64,000 bases of DNA, taken from positions 124,001 to 188,000 of the forward strand of contig NZ_JABBAL010000030.1 in assembly GCF_018607995.1 (NCBI RefSeq), written 5' to 3'. Both the position numbers and the translations under genes were made by a program. This DNA comes from Planktotalea sp. (GTDB lineage: Bacteria; Pseudomonadota; Alphaproteobacteria; Rhodobacterales; Rhodobacteraceae). A model generated the notes under the pieces. That model searched no databases and had not been told where the DNA came from. It saw only the letters and a list, made by a program, of their open reading frames with translations. Below are positions 8,884 through 17,871 of the stretch, in pieces. Numbering within the stretch: the first letter of the stretch is position 1; the number at the start of each line of letters is the position of its first letter.

Positions 8884-9266
8884 CGTGTTGGCACCGGATC
8901 AAACTACTCGGCGAGGCAGGTATCATCACACGCAAGATCGCGCTCCTTGATGCGGAGGCGATTGGACTCGGGTTGAATGCCTTTATCCAGGTGCGTTCCT
9001 ATCAACATGACTCCAATTGGTCCACCAAGTTTGCGCGCGCCACGAAAGTGATGCCTAAAATTAAAGGGGTGTAACGCATGTCTGGTGATCTGGATTATCT
9101 GATCCGCGAGCGCGTGGCTGATATTAAAGACTACGATCGTCTCTATCAAAATCTGACCGATTCTGTTCCATTGGCAGACGTGTCCGCCAGCTTTGTGATG
9201 GAAGAGATCAAGGACACCACCGCCCTGCCCGTTTGGAAGGAAACTCAATGCCGATCCATTACCTAG
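8883..9266 (+). pseudogene. Lrp/AsnC-family regulator, 5' truncated and interrupted
   Basis: From about 8883 the frame reads ACWHRIKLLGEAGIITRK, the end of the Lrp winged-helix domain, followed by the AsnC ligand domain (IGLGLNAFIQVRS, then MSGDLDYLIRERVADI, then VSASFVMEEIKDT). The DNA-binding helices before CW are missing because the icd fragment replaces them. A TAA at about 9072-9074 stands where the family has Tyr in a YRM motif. With no helix-turn-helix and one nonsense codon, no regulator can be made. The frame then runs to 9266 and overlaps the start of the SMR gene. Confidence 0.82.
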
Positions 9267-9583
9267 TTTTGCTCCTCGCAGTTTTAAGCGAAACCATTGG
9301 CACGGCCGCGCTGCAAGCCAGCCAGCAATTCACAAAGTTATTGCCCTCGGTGATCGTGGTGATTGCCTATGCGATCAGCTTTTACTTTCTGTCCGTCGCC
9401 CTGCGCGCTATCCCGCTGGGGATCGCATACGCCTTCTGGTCCGGCCTTGGAATCGTATTCATCGCGGGCATCGGCTACTTGGTCTATGGCCAAAAACTCG
9501 ACCTGCCCGCAATTCTAGGCCTTGGTATGATCTTAAGCGGAATTCTCGTGATCCATTTGTTCTCAAACACATCAACGCACTGA
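9248..9583 (+). CDS. Small multidrug resistance (SMR) family exporter, EmrE-like
   Basis: This is a four-helix proton-coupled exporter of cationic compounds, 111 residues. The key membrane Glu is residue 15 in AVLSETIGTAAL, the position of EmrE Glu14. The other SMR landmarks are YAISFYFLSVALRAIPLGIAYA and the WSGLGIV stretch. ATG at 9248 is chosen because GGAAGGAAA lies just upstream; an earlier TTG adds four residues without support. The gene starts inside the tail of the lrp pseudogene. A drug exporter (qac or emrE type) is more likely than a guanidinium exporter (sugE or gdx type), but I cannot exclude the latter. Confidence 0.87.
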   Translation: MPIHYLVLLLAVLSETIGTAALQASQQFTKLLPSVIVVIAYAISFYFLSVALRAIPLGIAYAFWSGLGIVFIAGIGYLVYGQKLDLPAILGLGMILSGILVIHLFSNTSTH

Positions 9584-9649
9584 CGGCTTCTCTGACCCTA
9601 AAATCCTCAGCGTGCTCATCTATATAGACAGAACAGCGCCCCATCCGCC

Positions 9650-10522
9650 CTAACCCATCGCGCGCAAGCGCTTAATCAAACTCGACGTATCCCAACGCCC
9701 GCCACCAAGTTTTTGCACGTCTTTGTAAAACTGATCGATCAAAGCCGTAACAGGTAGGCTCGCGCCGACCTCATCACTGGCATCCAAACAGATTCCCAAA
9801 TCCTTGCGCATCCAATCCACTGCAAAACCGTGTTCGAACTCATCATCAAGCATCGTTTCATAACGGTTCGCCATCTGCCAAGATCCAGCAGCGCCTTGCG
9901 AAATCACTTCCACAACAGCACGCCCATCAAGACCAGCTTTCTCGGCAAAGTGCAGCGCTTCGGACAGACCCTGCACCAAACCTGCAATCGCGATCTGGTT
10001 GCACATTTTGGTCATTTGCCCCGCACCGCTCTCACCAATGCGGCGACACATCTTGGAATAGGGCGCCATCACTGGCTCTGCGCGCGCATATGCGCCTTCA
10101 TCACCACCACACATAATCGACAGCGCACCGTTCTCGGCCCCTGCTTGCCCCCCCGAAATCGGCGCATCAACAAAACTAATCTGCGCTGTGTCTGCAGCTT
10201 TATAGAGCTCCGCCGTCACTTTCGCGGAAACTGTCGTGTGATCCACAAAGACCGTACCACTATCCATGCCAGCAAATGCGCCCGTCTCACCCAAGCACAC
10301 AGAGCGCAGATCATCATCATTGCCAACGCAGGCAAAAACGAACTCTGCACCCTGTGCCGCATCGTGCGGCGTGTTCGCGCTTTGGCCGCCATTCTTCTCT
10401 GCCCAAGCCTGTGCTTTCTCATGCGTGCGGTTATAAACCGTGACCTCGTGGCCAGCTTTCACCAAATGTGCAGCCATGGGAAATCCCATCACACCAAGAC
10501 CCAAAAATGTACATTTTGCCAT
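9650..10522 (-). CDS. NAD(P)-dependent 3-hydroxyisobutyrate-dehydrogenase-like oxidoreductase
   Basis: This is a beta-hydroxyacid dehydrogenase of 290 residues. The Rossmann motif FLGLGVMGFPMAAHL lies at residues 6-20, the substrate motif DAPISGGQAGAENGALSIM near 120, and the catalytic Lys in SGAGQMTKMCNQ near 170. Relatives oxidise 3-hydroxyisobutyrate, tartronate semialdehyde or similar acids. The start at 10522 has AAGGGA upstream and fits the family; the frame runs back to 10543. It is divergent from the acylase gene. The substrate is unresolved: the neighbouring genes do not indicate valine catabolism. Confidence 0.85.
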   Translation of the reverse strand: MAKCTFLGLGVMGFPMAAHLVKAGHEVTVYNRTHEKAQAWAEKNGGQSANTPHDAAQGAEFVFACVGNDDDLRSVCLGETGAFAGMDSGTVFVDHTTVSAKVTAELYKAADTAQISFVDAPISGGQAGAENGALSIMCGGDEGAYARAEPVMAPYSKMCRRIGESGAGQMTKMCNQIAIAGLVQGLSEALHFAEKAGLDGRAVVEVISQGAAGSWQMANRYETMLDDEFEHGFAVDWMRKDLGICLDASDEVGASLPVTALIDQFYKDVQKLGGGRWDTSSLIKRLRAMG

Positions 10523-10630
10523 CGGCTTTTCCCTTCGCATCAATTACCCTAAACGGTGTGTCGGACACTGCGCGCAAAGACAAGCGCTTTGCACTTTAAA
10601 TGCCGCAGACATTAAAGGAGACGCGAGAAA

Positions 10631-13102
10631 ATGGTGATGATTTTTCGTTGGACGCTGCGCCTTACGGGCGGCGTTATCATCGCGGTACTCTTGATGACTG
10701 TTCTCGCTTATCTTCTCGCGGCACGCTCGCTTCCTGACTATAATAAAACGTTGAAAGTTGACGGGATCACCGGCTCTGTCGAGATTGTGCGCAACAATGC
10801 GAATGTGCCCCATATCTTTGGTGAAACAGACGCAGATGTCTTTTTTGGACTTGGTTATGCCCATGCTCAGGACCGGCTGTGGCAAATGACAATGCTGCGT
10901 AGAACCGTACAAGGACGCTTGTCCGAGGTGTTTGGAAAACGCACCTTAAGCATCGACACATTGTTGCGCCGCCTTGATATTTACCGCCTCGCAAGCGTGT
11001 CGGTCGCAAGTCAGGATGCGCGCACCAGAGATGCGTTGTCTGCCTATGCCGCAGGTGTGAACATACGCATTGCAGAGATCAACAATAGGTCTTTGGGCCG
11101 TGGTGCCCCTGAGATGTTCCTCTTCGGCGCACCGATTTCACCTTGGCGCCCCGCGGATTCCCTTGCGGTGACCAAGCTGATGGCGCTGCAGCTCTCAGGC
11201 CATTTGCAAGACGAGGTTCTGCGCGCGCGCACGTCTTTGGTGCTTCCCGATGAAGCACGCTTGTCAGACATCTTGCCCGACATGCCCGGCACTGGGGTTG
11301 CCGCTTTGCCCAAATACGCCGCACTTTTTAATCAATCTTTACCGCAATACGCTGAGGCTACCACGCAAAGAGATCCGCTGCATCCAGTCCCACCGCGCGG
11401 TCTCGGTGGCGCGTCCAACGCATGGGCCGCTGCGCCCTCTCGCTCCGCCTCCGGTGGAACGATCTTGGCTAATGATCCCCACCTTGGCTTTACCGCGCCT
11501 GCGATTTGGTACCTCGCGCGTCTTGAATTGGCCGCAGGTGGCGTAATTGGCGGCACAATCCCCGGTATGCCCGTGGTTCTCGCAGGGCGCAGTGCGACTA
11601 TTGGTTGGGGCATCACCTCCAGTTATCTCGATGATCAGGATTTGTTCATCGAACAACTCAATCCCAACAATCCAGAAGAATACCGCACGCTCGACGGGTT
11701 CAAACCATTTGAAACCCGTAGGTCGATCATCAATATCAAAGATGCGGAGCCCGTCACGCTCACTCTGCGCTGGAGCGACAATGGCCCTGTTTTGTCGGGG
11801 TCGGACTTCTCGCTCTCTACAATTACGCCGAAAGGGCACGTTGCTGCCCTCGCCTGGACAGCGCTTAGCCCACGCGACACTTCGCTCAGTGCGACAATGG
11901 GAATTATGCAATCTGTAGATGTACAAAGTGCTTTGATCAGCACAGAATCCTACATCGCACCTTCTCTGAATCTGACACTCGTAGATAAAGACAAGATTGC
12001 GCTCAAACTCATCGGTGCGATGCCTCAACGCAACGCCAATCACCAAAGCAAAGGCCGTATGCCTAGCCCCGGCTGGATCGCAGACAACAGATGGCAGAGC
12101 TTGTTTCCTGCGCCAACCAACCCACGATTCCTTGATCCCGAGGGCGGCATTCTTGGCAATACTAACAACAAGCTAGTGCAGCGCCCGTTCCCCATGCACG
12201 TGTCCTATGAGTGGGGCGACAGCCAACGCATTCAAAGATGGCAACGCTTAATGCAGAAACGTCAGGTGCATACGCGCGATAGCTTTATCGAAGCGCAGCT
12301 CGACACGGTCAGCTTTACCGCGCGCACGTTGCTGCCCTTGATCGGAGCAGATCTGTGGTTCACCGGCGAGCCTGCACCAAATGGAACTCCAGAGCGTAAA
12401 CGCCAGATCGCATTAGAGCTCTTGGCCAATTGGACGGGTGAAATGAACGAACACCTGCCCGAACCCCTAATCTACTCAGCCTGGCTGCGCGCGTTGCAAG
12501 GTCGCTTGATAAAAGATGAACTTGGCCCACTCTCGAAAGAATTTAAACACGTCGAACCCCTGTTTATAGAACGCGTATTTCGCAACATTAACGGCGCGAC
12601 AGAGTGGTGCGATATCTTGCAGTCCTCCCCAAAAGAAACCTGCACCGATGTTGCGCGCATCTCGCTCGATGAGGCGATCTTGTGGTTAGAAGAAAACTAC
12701 ACGATTGATCTCGCCTCTTTGCGCTGGGGCGATGCGCATCAGGCGACCCATGACCATGCGGTCTTGGGCGCAGTTCCCGTTCTGCGCTATTTCGTCAACA
12801 TTCGCCAATCGACTTCCGGTGGGGATAACACCCTGATGCGCGGGCGCACGAAAGGTGGTGAAGGCACGGAGGCGTTCTTGAACGTGCACGGCGCTGGGTA
12901 TCGTGGCGTTTATGATTTCACCGATCCCGACAGCTCGCTCTTTGTGATTTCTACAGGTCAGTCAGGGCACCTGTTTTCACACCACTATGATGATCTCGGC
13001 AAGCTTTGGCGGCGCGGTAAATATATTCAGATGTCACTAGATGAAGGCCTTGCACGCGCGGCCGCCGTCGGCATCACAACGCTGATTCCAGAAGAACACT
13101 AA
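10631..13102 (+). CDS. Penicillin-acylase-family protein (Ntn hydrolase, S45)
   Basis: This 823-residue precursor is of the type that self-cleaves into two chains and hydrolyses amides such as acyl-homoserine lactones or beta-lactam side chains. It starts with an N-terminal membrane anchor or uncleaved signal (about residues 10-32). Next comes the alpha-chain landmark VPHIFGETDADVFFGLGYAHAQDRLWQM. The predicted nucleophile Ser262 lies in GLGGASNAW at the start of the beta chain, and NDPHLGFTAPAIWY follows. A plain Shine-Dalgarno (AAGGAG) lies at 10614. In roseobacters this family can quench quorum signals, but the substrate here is unknown. Confidence 0.88.
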   Translation: MVMIFRWTLRLTGGVIIAVLLMTVLAYLLAARSLPDYNKTLKVDGITGSVEIVRNNANVPHIFGETDADVFFGLGYAHAQDRLWQMTMLRRTVQGRLSEVFGKRTLSIDTLLRRLDIYRLASVSVASQDARTRDALSAYAAGVNIRIAEINNRSLGRGAPEMFLFGAPISPWRPADSLAVTKLMALQLSGHLQDEVLRARTSLVLPDEARLSDILPDMPGTGVAALPKYAALFNQSLPQYAEATTQRDPLHPVPPRGLGGASNAWAAAPSRSASGGTILANDPHLGFTAPAIWYLARLELAAGGVIGGTIPGMPVVLAGRSATIGWGITSSYLDDQDLFIEQLNPNNPEEYRTLDGFKPFETRRSIINIKDAEPVTLTLRWSDNGPVLSGSDFSLSTITPKGHVAALAWTALSPRDTSLSATMGIMQSVDVQSALISTESYIAPSLNLTLVDKDKIALKLIGAMPQRNANHQSKGRMPSPGWIADNRWQSLFPAPTNPRFLDPEGGILGNTNNKLVQRPFPMHVSYEWGDSQRIQRWQRLMQKRQVHTRDSFIEAQLDTVSFTARTLLPLIGADLWFTGEPAPNGTPERKRQIALELLANWTGEMNEHLPEPLIYSAWLRALQGRLIKDELGPLSKEFKHVEPLFIERVFRNINGATEWCDILQSSPKETCTDVARISLDEAILWLEENYTIDLASLRWGDAHQATHDHAVLGAVPVLRYFVNIRQSTSGGDNTLMRGRTKGGEGTEAFLNVHGAGYRGVYDFTDPDSSLFVISTGQSGHLFSHHYDDLGKLWRRGKYIQMSLDEGLARAAAVGITTLIPEEH

Positions 13103-13146
13103 ATGCTTCATATCTCAAAAACATTCTCGCTAAAGGCCCTTACCTT

Positions 13147-14418
13147 TTAGATCGTCTGAAACTGCGCACGATCTTTGGCTTTCCAACGCAGGTCCAATTC
13201 GAAGCCATTTTCACCCTGACGTTCCGCTTCGACCAAAGACCGCTCAAACAGCCACGCGCGTTTTCGACCCTCAGAATAGGACAAGACCAACGTTTCGGTG
13301 ATAATTTCGCCTTCGAGCGCGTCCTCTACAGCGACAACAAAGTCCTGCATCCCATAGCCCGAGATTGACGATACCGCGATCACATCGTCGTGTCGTGCCG
13401 CGCGGGCCAGAACTGCGTCTTTGTCATGAGGCTCCAGCAGATCAATTTTATTCCAGACCTCGATCTGCTTGGCACCTTCACCGACCCCTAGAGAGGTGAG
13501 AATTGTGCGCACATCAGCCGCCTGCTCTTCCGTGCCCTCGTGAGAGATATCCCGCACATGTACGATGAGATCGGCAGCCACAACCTCTTCCAGAGTCGCG
13601 CGAAACGAGGCGACAAGCTCCGTTGGGAGATCAGAAATAAAACCAACCGTATCTGATAAAATGACCTGCGGCCCATCAGGCAATTCAACCGCACGCATAG
13701 TTGGATCAAGGGTGGCGAATAACATGTCTTTGGCAAAGACATCTGCGCCTGTGAGACGATTAAACAAGGTTGACTTGCCCGCGTTCGTATACCCTACAAG
13801 CGCCACGATCGGGAACGGAACTTTGGCGCGTGATTCGCGGTGCAAGGCGCGGGTTTTCACCACTTTGGAGAGCTTACGGCGCAAGCGCACAAGTTGATCA
13901 TCGATCGCACGGCGATCAGATTCGATCTGCGTTTCACCAGGACCACCAACGAAGCCAAGACCGCCACGCTGACGTTCTAAGTGGGTCCAAGCGCGTACAA
14001 GTCGCGTGCGTTGATAGCTCAAAGCAGCCATTTCGACCTGCAACACACCCTCACTGGTGCGCGCACGATCCGAGAATATCTCAAGGATCAGGCCCGTGCG
14101 ATCCAGCAGCTTTACGCCCCAAGCCTTCTCAAGATTGCGTTGCTGAACTGGCGTCACTGGCCCGTCAATCAGAACCAGATCCACCTCTTCAGAATCAAAC
14201 AGCTGATGCAGCTCTTCGATCTTACCCTTACCAAACAGCATACCAGAGTGCGCTTTGGGCAAACGCACAATTGTGTCGCCAAAAACCTCAAGCCCAGGCA
14301 ACGCTTTAGCTAAAGCCACGGCCTCTGCCAAAGCAGGTTCAGGCAGTCGACGGTCATTGTTACTTTTTATGTCAGGATGCAGCACCCATGTACGGGTAAT
14401 CGCAGGATCATGCCCCAT
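13147..14418 (-). CDS. hflX: GTPase HflX
   Basis: This is a ribosome-associated GTPase of 423 residues that splits stalled ribosomes under stress. The N-terminal domain has the HflX region FGKGKIEELHQLFD near residue 60 and the glycine-rich RGGLGFVGGPGETQIE near 150. The G domain shows G1 as GYTNAGKSTLFNRLTG near 208, G3 as DTVGFISDLP, and G4 as NKID. Its start overlaps the hfq stop by one base (TGATG), the classic hfq-hflX pairing. It is convergent with the acylase gene. Confidence 0.95.
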   Translation of the reverse strand: MGHDPAITRTWVLHPDIKSNNDRRLPEPALAEAVALAKALPGLEVFGDTIVRLPKAHSGMLFGKGKIEELHQLFDSEEVDLVLIDGPVTPVQQRNLEKAWGVKLLDRTGLILEIFSDRARTSEGVLQVEMAALSYQRTRLVRAWTHLERQRGGLGFVGGPGETQIESDRRAIDDQLVRLRRKLSKVVKTRALHRESRAKVPFPIVALVGYTNAGKSTLFNRLTGADVFAKDMLFATLDPTMRAVELPDGPQVILSDTVGFISDLPTELVASFRATLEEVVAADLIVHVRDISHEGTEEQAADVRTILTSLGVGEGAKQIEVWNKIDLLEPHDKDAVLARAARHDDVIAVSSISGYGMQDFVVAVEDALEGEIITETLVLSYSEGRKRAWLFERSLVEAERQGENGFELDLRWKAKDRAQFQTI

Positions 14419-14657
14419 CAGTTTGCGTCTTCGCCCTCATAAAGGGAAATCGGCTGGCTTGGCATAATCGTCGAAATCGCATGCTTATAGACCAGCTGAG
14501 ACTGACCATCACGACGCAAAAGAACGCAGAAATTATCAAACCAAGTGATGACGCCTTGTAGCTTCACACCATTGATCAAAAAGACCGTGACCGGAACTTT
14601 GGTTTTGCGAACATGGTTGAGAAATGCGTCTTGCAGATTTTGTCTATCGTTGGCCAT
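14418..14657 (-). CDS. hfq: RNA chaperone Hfq
   Basis: This 79-residue Sm-like protein forms hexamers that pair small RNAs with mRNAs. Sm1 is visible as [19 protein letters not shown] and Sm2 as LVYKHAIST, with the YKH motif at the RNA-binding proximal face. Only a short acidic tail (YEGEDAN) follows, as in other alphaproteobacteria. The gene is coupled to hflX. The 149-base gap upstream, before trkH, holds a GC-rich inverted repeat near 14705-14722 and probably a promoter, but no clear -35/-10 pair. Confidence 0.97.
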   Translation of the reverse strand: MANDRQNLQDAFLNHVRKTKVPVTVFLINGVKLQGVITWFDNFCVLLRRDGQSQLVYKHAISTIMPSQPISLYEGEDAN

Positions 14658-14806
14658 TGGGGCATGCCTTTATTCTTGCGTTATTATTTTTGGGCGCAGC
14701 GTCGCGCGCTCCAGTGCGCGCGGTCCATAATACATAAAGTATGAAGACTGACAGAGCGAGTTTCCAGCCCTTTTTTCAACTCGAGGCCATAAGTTGAAAA
14801 GCCGCG

Positions 14807-16324
14807 TTATCGGCGCCAAAGCTCTGGCGTCATTAATGCGATGATTGCAAGGGTTTCCAAACGCCCCAAAATCGTCGCAGCGGCAAAACAAAGCTTGGCC
14901 CCGTTTGACAGATCCGTCAGTAAAATTGGATCAGCCCCCGCCACATCCAAGAGTGGTCCTGTGGTTGAAAGCGCCGCCACCGACATCACCAAAGCATCCG
15001 AAAAACTGGTGCCAAAACCCGTAAGTGTAAGTGTGACCAGTGCCAGCGACATGGCAAACAACATGAAAAAGATCCACGCAGTATACGCCCCTTGCCGCCT
15101 GATCCGGCGATTGCCCGCGCCTTTGCCACTGACCGATGAAGGATGAATGAGTTTCTGCATTTCCCGCAAGCCATTCAGGTAGAGTGTGAGGACCCGCAAC
15201 AATTTGACACCACCCGCTGTTGTCGCCACGCCGCCTCCCATCAAGGCCAACCCCATCAAGATTACACCCGGTGTTGCCAAGCCAGACCAGCCTTGCGCCG
15301 CTTCCCATTCAGAACTGACAAAACCCGTTGTCGTCAAAAACGACAGGACTGTGAACATACCACCCCACAAGGCTTTCAACCCAAGAAGAAGGTTTTCCTC
15401 TTCACTCACTTCAAAGGCCCCGAACCAATGCCGCGCGAACACAATTAAGGGAACACCGATGACAAGGATCAAACCGATGCGAAATTCAGCATCTTTATGC
15501 AAACCATGCGTGTTTCCAGTGATCGTGTCTGTGGAAAACGTGAGCCGCGACAAGGCAAACAAAAGAAACACAAATATTAAGAACTCAGCTGCGACCCCGA
15601 CTGTGCTTTCCTCAATTCCACCAATCGCAGAAATCCCGCTGGTCGATAAGGTCGCCATCGCATGCATCAACCCGCCAAGTGGCGTTTCCCCTGTCAGGAG
15701 CAGGCAAAACCACAGCGTCAACGTGAGGCTCGTATAAATCGGGAAGAACTGCTTTGCCGCGCGGATCAAACGTTGCCCAGGAGAGGCCGCACGCATATCA
15801 AAGCGGCGAATGCCGCCCTGTCCTGGCTCTGCACTTGTGGTCACTTCAAAGCCACCCAAATTCAGCGGCGCAAGGATCGCAGCCGCAGAAATCCACATCA
15901 ACAAACCACCCGACCACCCAACAATGCCGCGCCAAAGATGCAAGCTTGGCTCGAGCCTGCTGGGATCTGGAAACATCGTCGCACCCGTGGTTGTGATCGA
16001 GGACACCATTTCGAAGTAAGAATTCAAAAAGCTAGTGGTACGCAGAGATTCGTAGAATGGAACTGCTAGGAAAATCGGCAAAACCGCAAAAACAGCGAAG
16101 AGTGCCAAAAGGTGTTCCAACGCAGAGCTATGCGTGGGCCTCCCCGACAAAGCAATCCCGATAAGTGCGCAGAGAATTAACCCCAAAGTTGCCGAGTAAA
16201 AGAAGCTGCGCGCGACGTGAAAGGACTCTTGGGTCAACCCGTGGATCGCCGGAATATACATCGCCACACAAGCGAGGATCAAGAAGATCAAGAAGACCGG
16301 TAAATCCAGAATACGCGAAATCAT
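14807..16324 (-). CDS. trkH: Trk potassium uptake channel subunit TrkH
   Basis: This inner-membrane potassium-translocating subunit has 505 residues and about ten hydrophobic segments with the repeated TrkH selectivity-filter loops. SSITTTGATMFPDP (near residue 110), LSTSGISAIGG, TTTGFVSSEWEA and LSTTGPLLD are the four loops, each with the conserved Gly-containing turn. It works with the cytoplasmic gate TrkA, encoded 10 bases upstream. Both genes sit between ntrX and hfq, the usual order in Rhodobacterales. A weak A/T hairpin (14773-14800) follows the stop. Confidence 0.93.
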   Translation of the reverse strand: MISRILDLPVFLIFLILACVAMYIPAIHGLTQESFHVARSFFYSATLGLILCALIGIALSGRPTHSSALEHLLALFAVFAVLPIFLAVPFYESLRTTSFLNSYFEMVSSITTTGATMFPDPSRLEPSLHLWRGIVGWSGGLLMWISAAAILAPLNLGGFEVTTSAEPGQGGIRRFDMRAASPGQRLIRAAKQFFPIYTSLTLTLWFCLLLTGETPLGGLMHAMATLSTSGISAIGGIEESTVGVAAEFLIFVFLLFALSRLTFSTDTITGNTHGLHKDAEFRIGLILVIGVPLIVFARHWFGAFEVSEEENLLLGLKALWGGMFTVLSFLTTTGFVSSEWEAAQGWSGLATPGVILMGLALMGGGVATTAGGVKLLRVLTLYLNGLREMQKLIHPSSVSGKGAGNRRIRRQGAYTAWIFFMLFAMSLALVTLTLTGFGTSFSDALVMSVAALSTTGPLLDVAGADPILLTDLSNGAKLCFAAATILGRLETLAIIALMTPELWRR

Positions 16325-16334
16325 CAGACGCGTC

Positions 16335-17711
16335 TCAGAAAAAATCGATGGAGACTTGAAGCAAACGCTCCACCTCAGGCACGTCCGCCGTCATCGTAAA
16401 CAACGCGATCACATCCCCTTCGTCAATGCGCAGTTTACCCAAAGGTTTATGCAGCTTGCCGTCCTTCAACACCCCGCCAACAAGAACCCCTTCAGGAAAA
16501 TCAATTTCGCGGATAAGCTTACCGGCTAAGGGCGACGTGGACAGAACCTCCGCCTCTATCATCTCCGCTTCGGCGTCGCCAATGGAGTAGACCGCGCGCA
16601 CACGTCCATGTCGGATATGGCGCAAAATCGAACTAACGGTGGTGGCACGCGGGTTAATATAAGCGTCGATCCCGAGCGGCCCCATCAGCGGTACAAGCGT
16701 CGGGTCATTGATCAAAGCGACAGCCATCGGACAACCCGCAGCTTTCGCGCGCACAGCCGCCAGCATGTTGGTTTTATCGTCATCAGTCACGGCCAAAACA
16801 GCATCCGCACGGCTGATGTTGGCTTCGCCGAGCAATGCGCCATCCAGCCCATCGCCATGCAGCACGATCGTGCGTTCTAGCTCATCAGCGGCAATTTCAG
16901 CAATCTCACGGTTCTTTTCGATAATCTTCGCCCGCACGCGGGTGGTGCGTTTCTCAAGCGCTTGTGCGACAGCCAAGCCAACATTGCCGCCCCCAATCAA
17001 CACAACACGCTCTTGGGTGCGGTGCGATTTGCCAAAAATCTCCATGGAGCGCACGACATCCTCCACATGGCAAAAGATGTAGCATTGATCCCCCACAAAA
17101 AGCTGATCGCCCGCTTCCGGCGCAAACAACGTGCCCTCACGACGCACACCAACCACGATAGAACGCAAAGTTGAAAACAGATCCGTGAGCTGACGAAGTG
17201 GCGTGTTTACAACAGGACAGGTCTCATCAATGGTAATGCCCAAAAGCTGGGCCTTGCCATCAAGAAATGTCTCCGTGTCAAACGCAGATGGCGCGGATAG
17301 ACGTTGCAAGGCAGCATCTGCCACCTCCTTTTCAGGGCTGATCACAACATCAATTGGCATGTGATCACGCCGATAAAGATCCGAATAGATCGCGTCGAGA
17401 TAGGATTGCCCACGCAAGCGCGCAATCTTACGCGGGATCGCAAAGACAGAATGCGCAACCTGGCAGGTAACCATGTTTACCTCGTCAGAATAAGTGGCAG
17501 CGATGATCATATCCGCATCACGCGCACCTGCCCGATCCAAAATATCGGGATAGCTGGCAAAGCCCGAAATGCCCTGCACGTCCAATGAATCGGTCGCACG
17601 CCGCACGAGTTCGGCGTTGTTGTCGACAACCGTCACATCGTTACGCTCACCTGAAAGATGTCGTGCAATTTGCCAGCCAACTTGGCCAGCTCCGCAAATA
17701 ATGACCTTCAT
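16335..17711 (-). CDS. trkA: Trk system potassium uptake regulator TrkA
   Basis: This 458-residue cytoplasmic protein has two RCK units, each with an NAD-binding TrkA-N domain and a TrkA-C domain. The first Rossmann motif is the start, MKVIICGAGQVGWQIARHL. The second is VVLIGGGNVGLAVAQAL near residue 235. It gates TrkH in response to nucleotides. The gap to ntrX contains the ntrX terminator, so trkA probably has its own promoter within about 17715-17840. The gene is complete and has the normal length. Confidence 0.95.
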   Translation of the reverse strand: MKVIICGAGQVGWQIARHLSGERNDVTVVDNNAELVRRATDSLDVQGISGFASYPDILDRAGARDADMIIAATYSDEVNMVTCQVAHSVFAIPRKIARLRGQSYLDAIYSDLYRRDHMPIDVVISPEKEVADAALQRLSAPSAFDTETFLDGKAQLLGITIDETCPVVNTPLRQLTDLFSTLRSIVVGVRREGTLFAPEAGDQLFVGDQCYIFCHVEDVVRSMEIFGKSHRTQERVVLIGGGNVGLAVAQALEKRTTRVRAKIIEKNREIAEIAADELERTIVLHGDGLDGALLGEANISRADAVLAVTDDDKTNMLAAVRAKAAGCPMAVALINDPTLVPLMGPLGIDAYINPRATTVSSILRHIRHGRVRAVYSIGDAEAEMIEAEVLSTSPLAGKLIREIDFPEGVLVGGVLKDGKLHKPLGKLRIDEGDVIALFTMTADVPEVERLLQVSIDFF

Positions 17712-17840
17712 GTTCGGCCTTCTGCTGAAGTCACGTCATAATTGAATGACAGGTTGCGCCAATCGGGTCAATGGCAGCGCAACTGTGTCGCGCTTCATCT
17801 TGATAAATAAATTCATCCTAGTAGCACATTTGGGCTGCTC

Positions 17841-17862
17841 AAAAAAGCGCGCCTTTAGGCGC
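17841..17862 (-). terminator. Intrinsic terminator after ntrX
   Basis: GCGCC (17849-17853) and GGCGC (17858-17862) pair around a four-base loop, followed on the minus strand by GC and six T (17846-17841). It lies 10 bases past the ntrX stop and separates the ntr operon from trkA. Confidence 0.75.
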
Positions 17863-17871
17863 TTAATAGGA

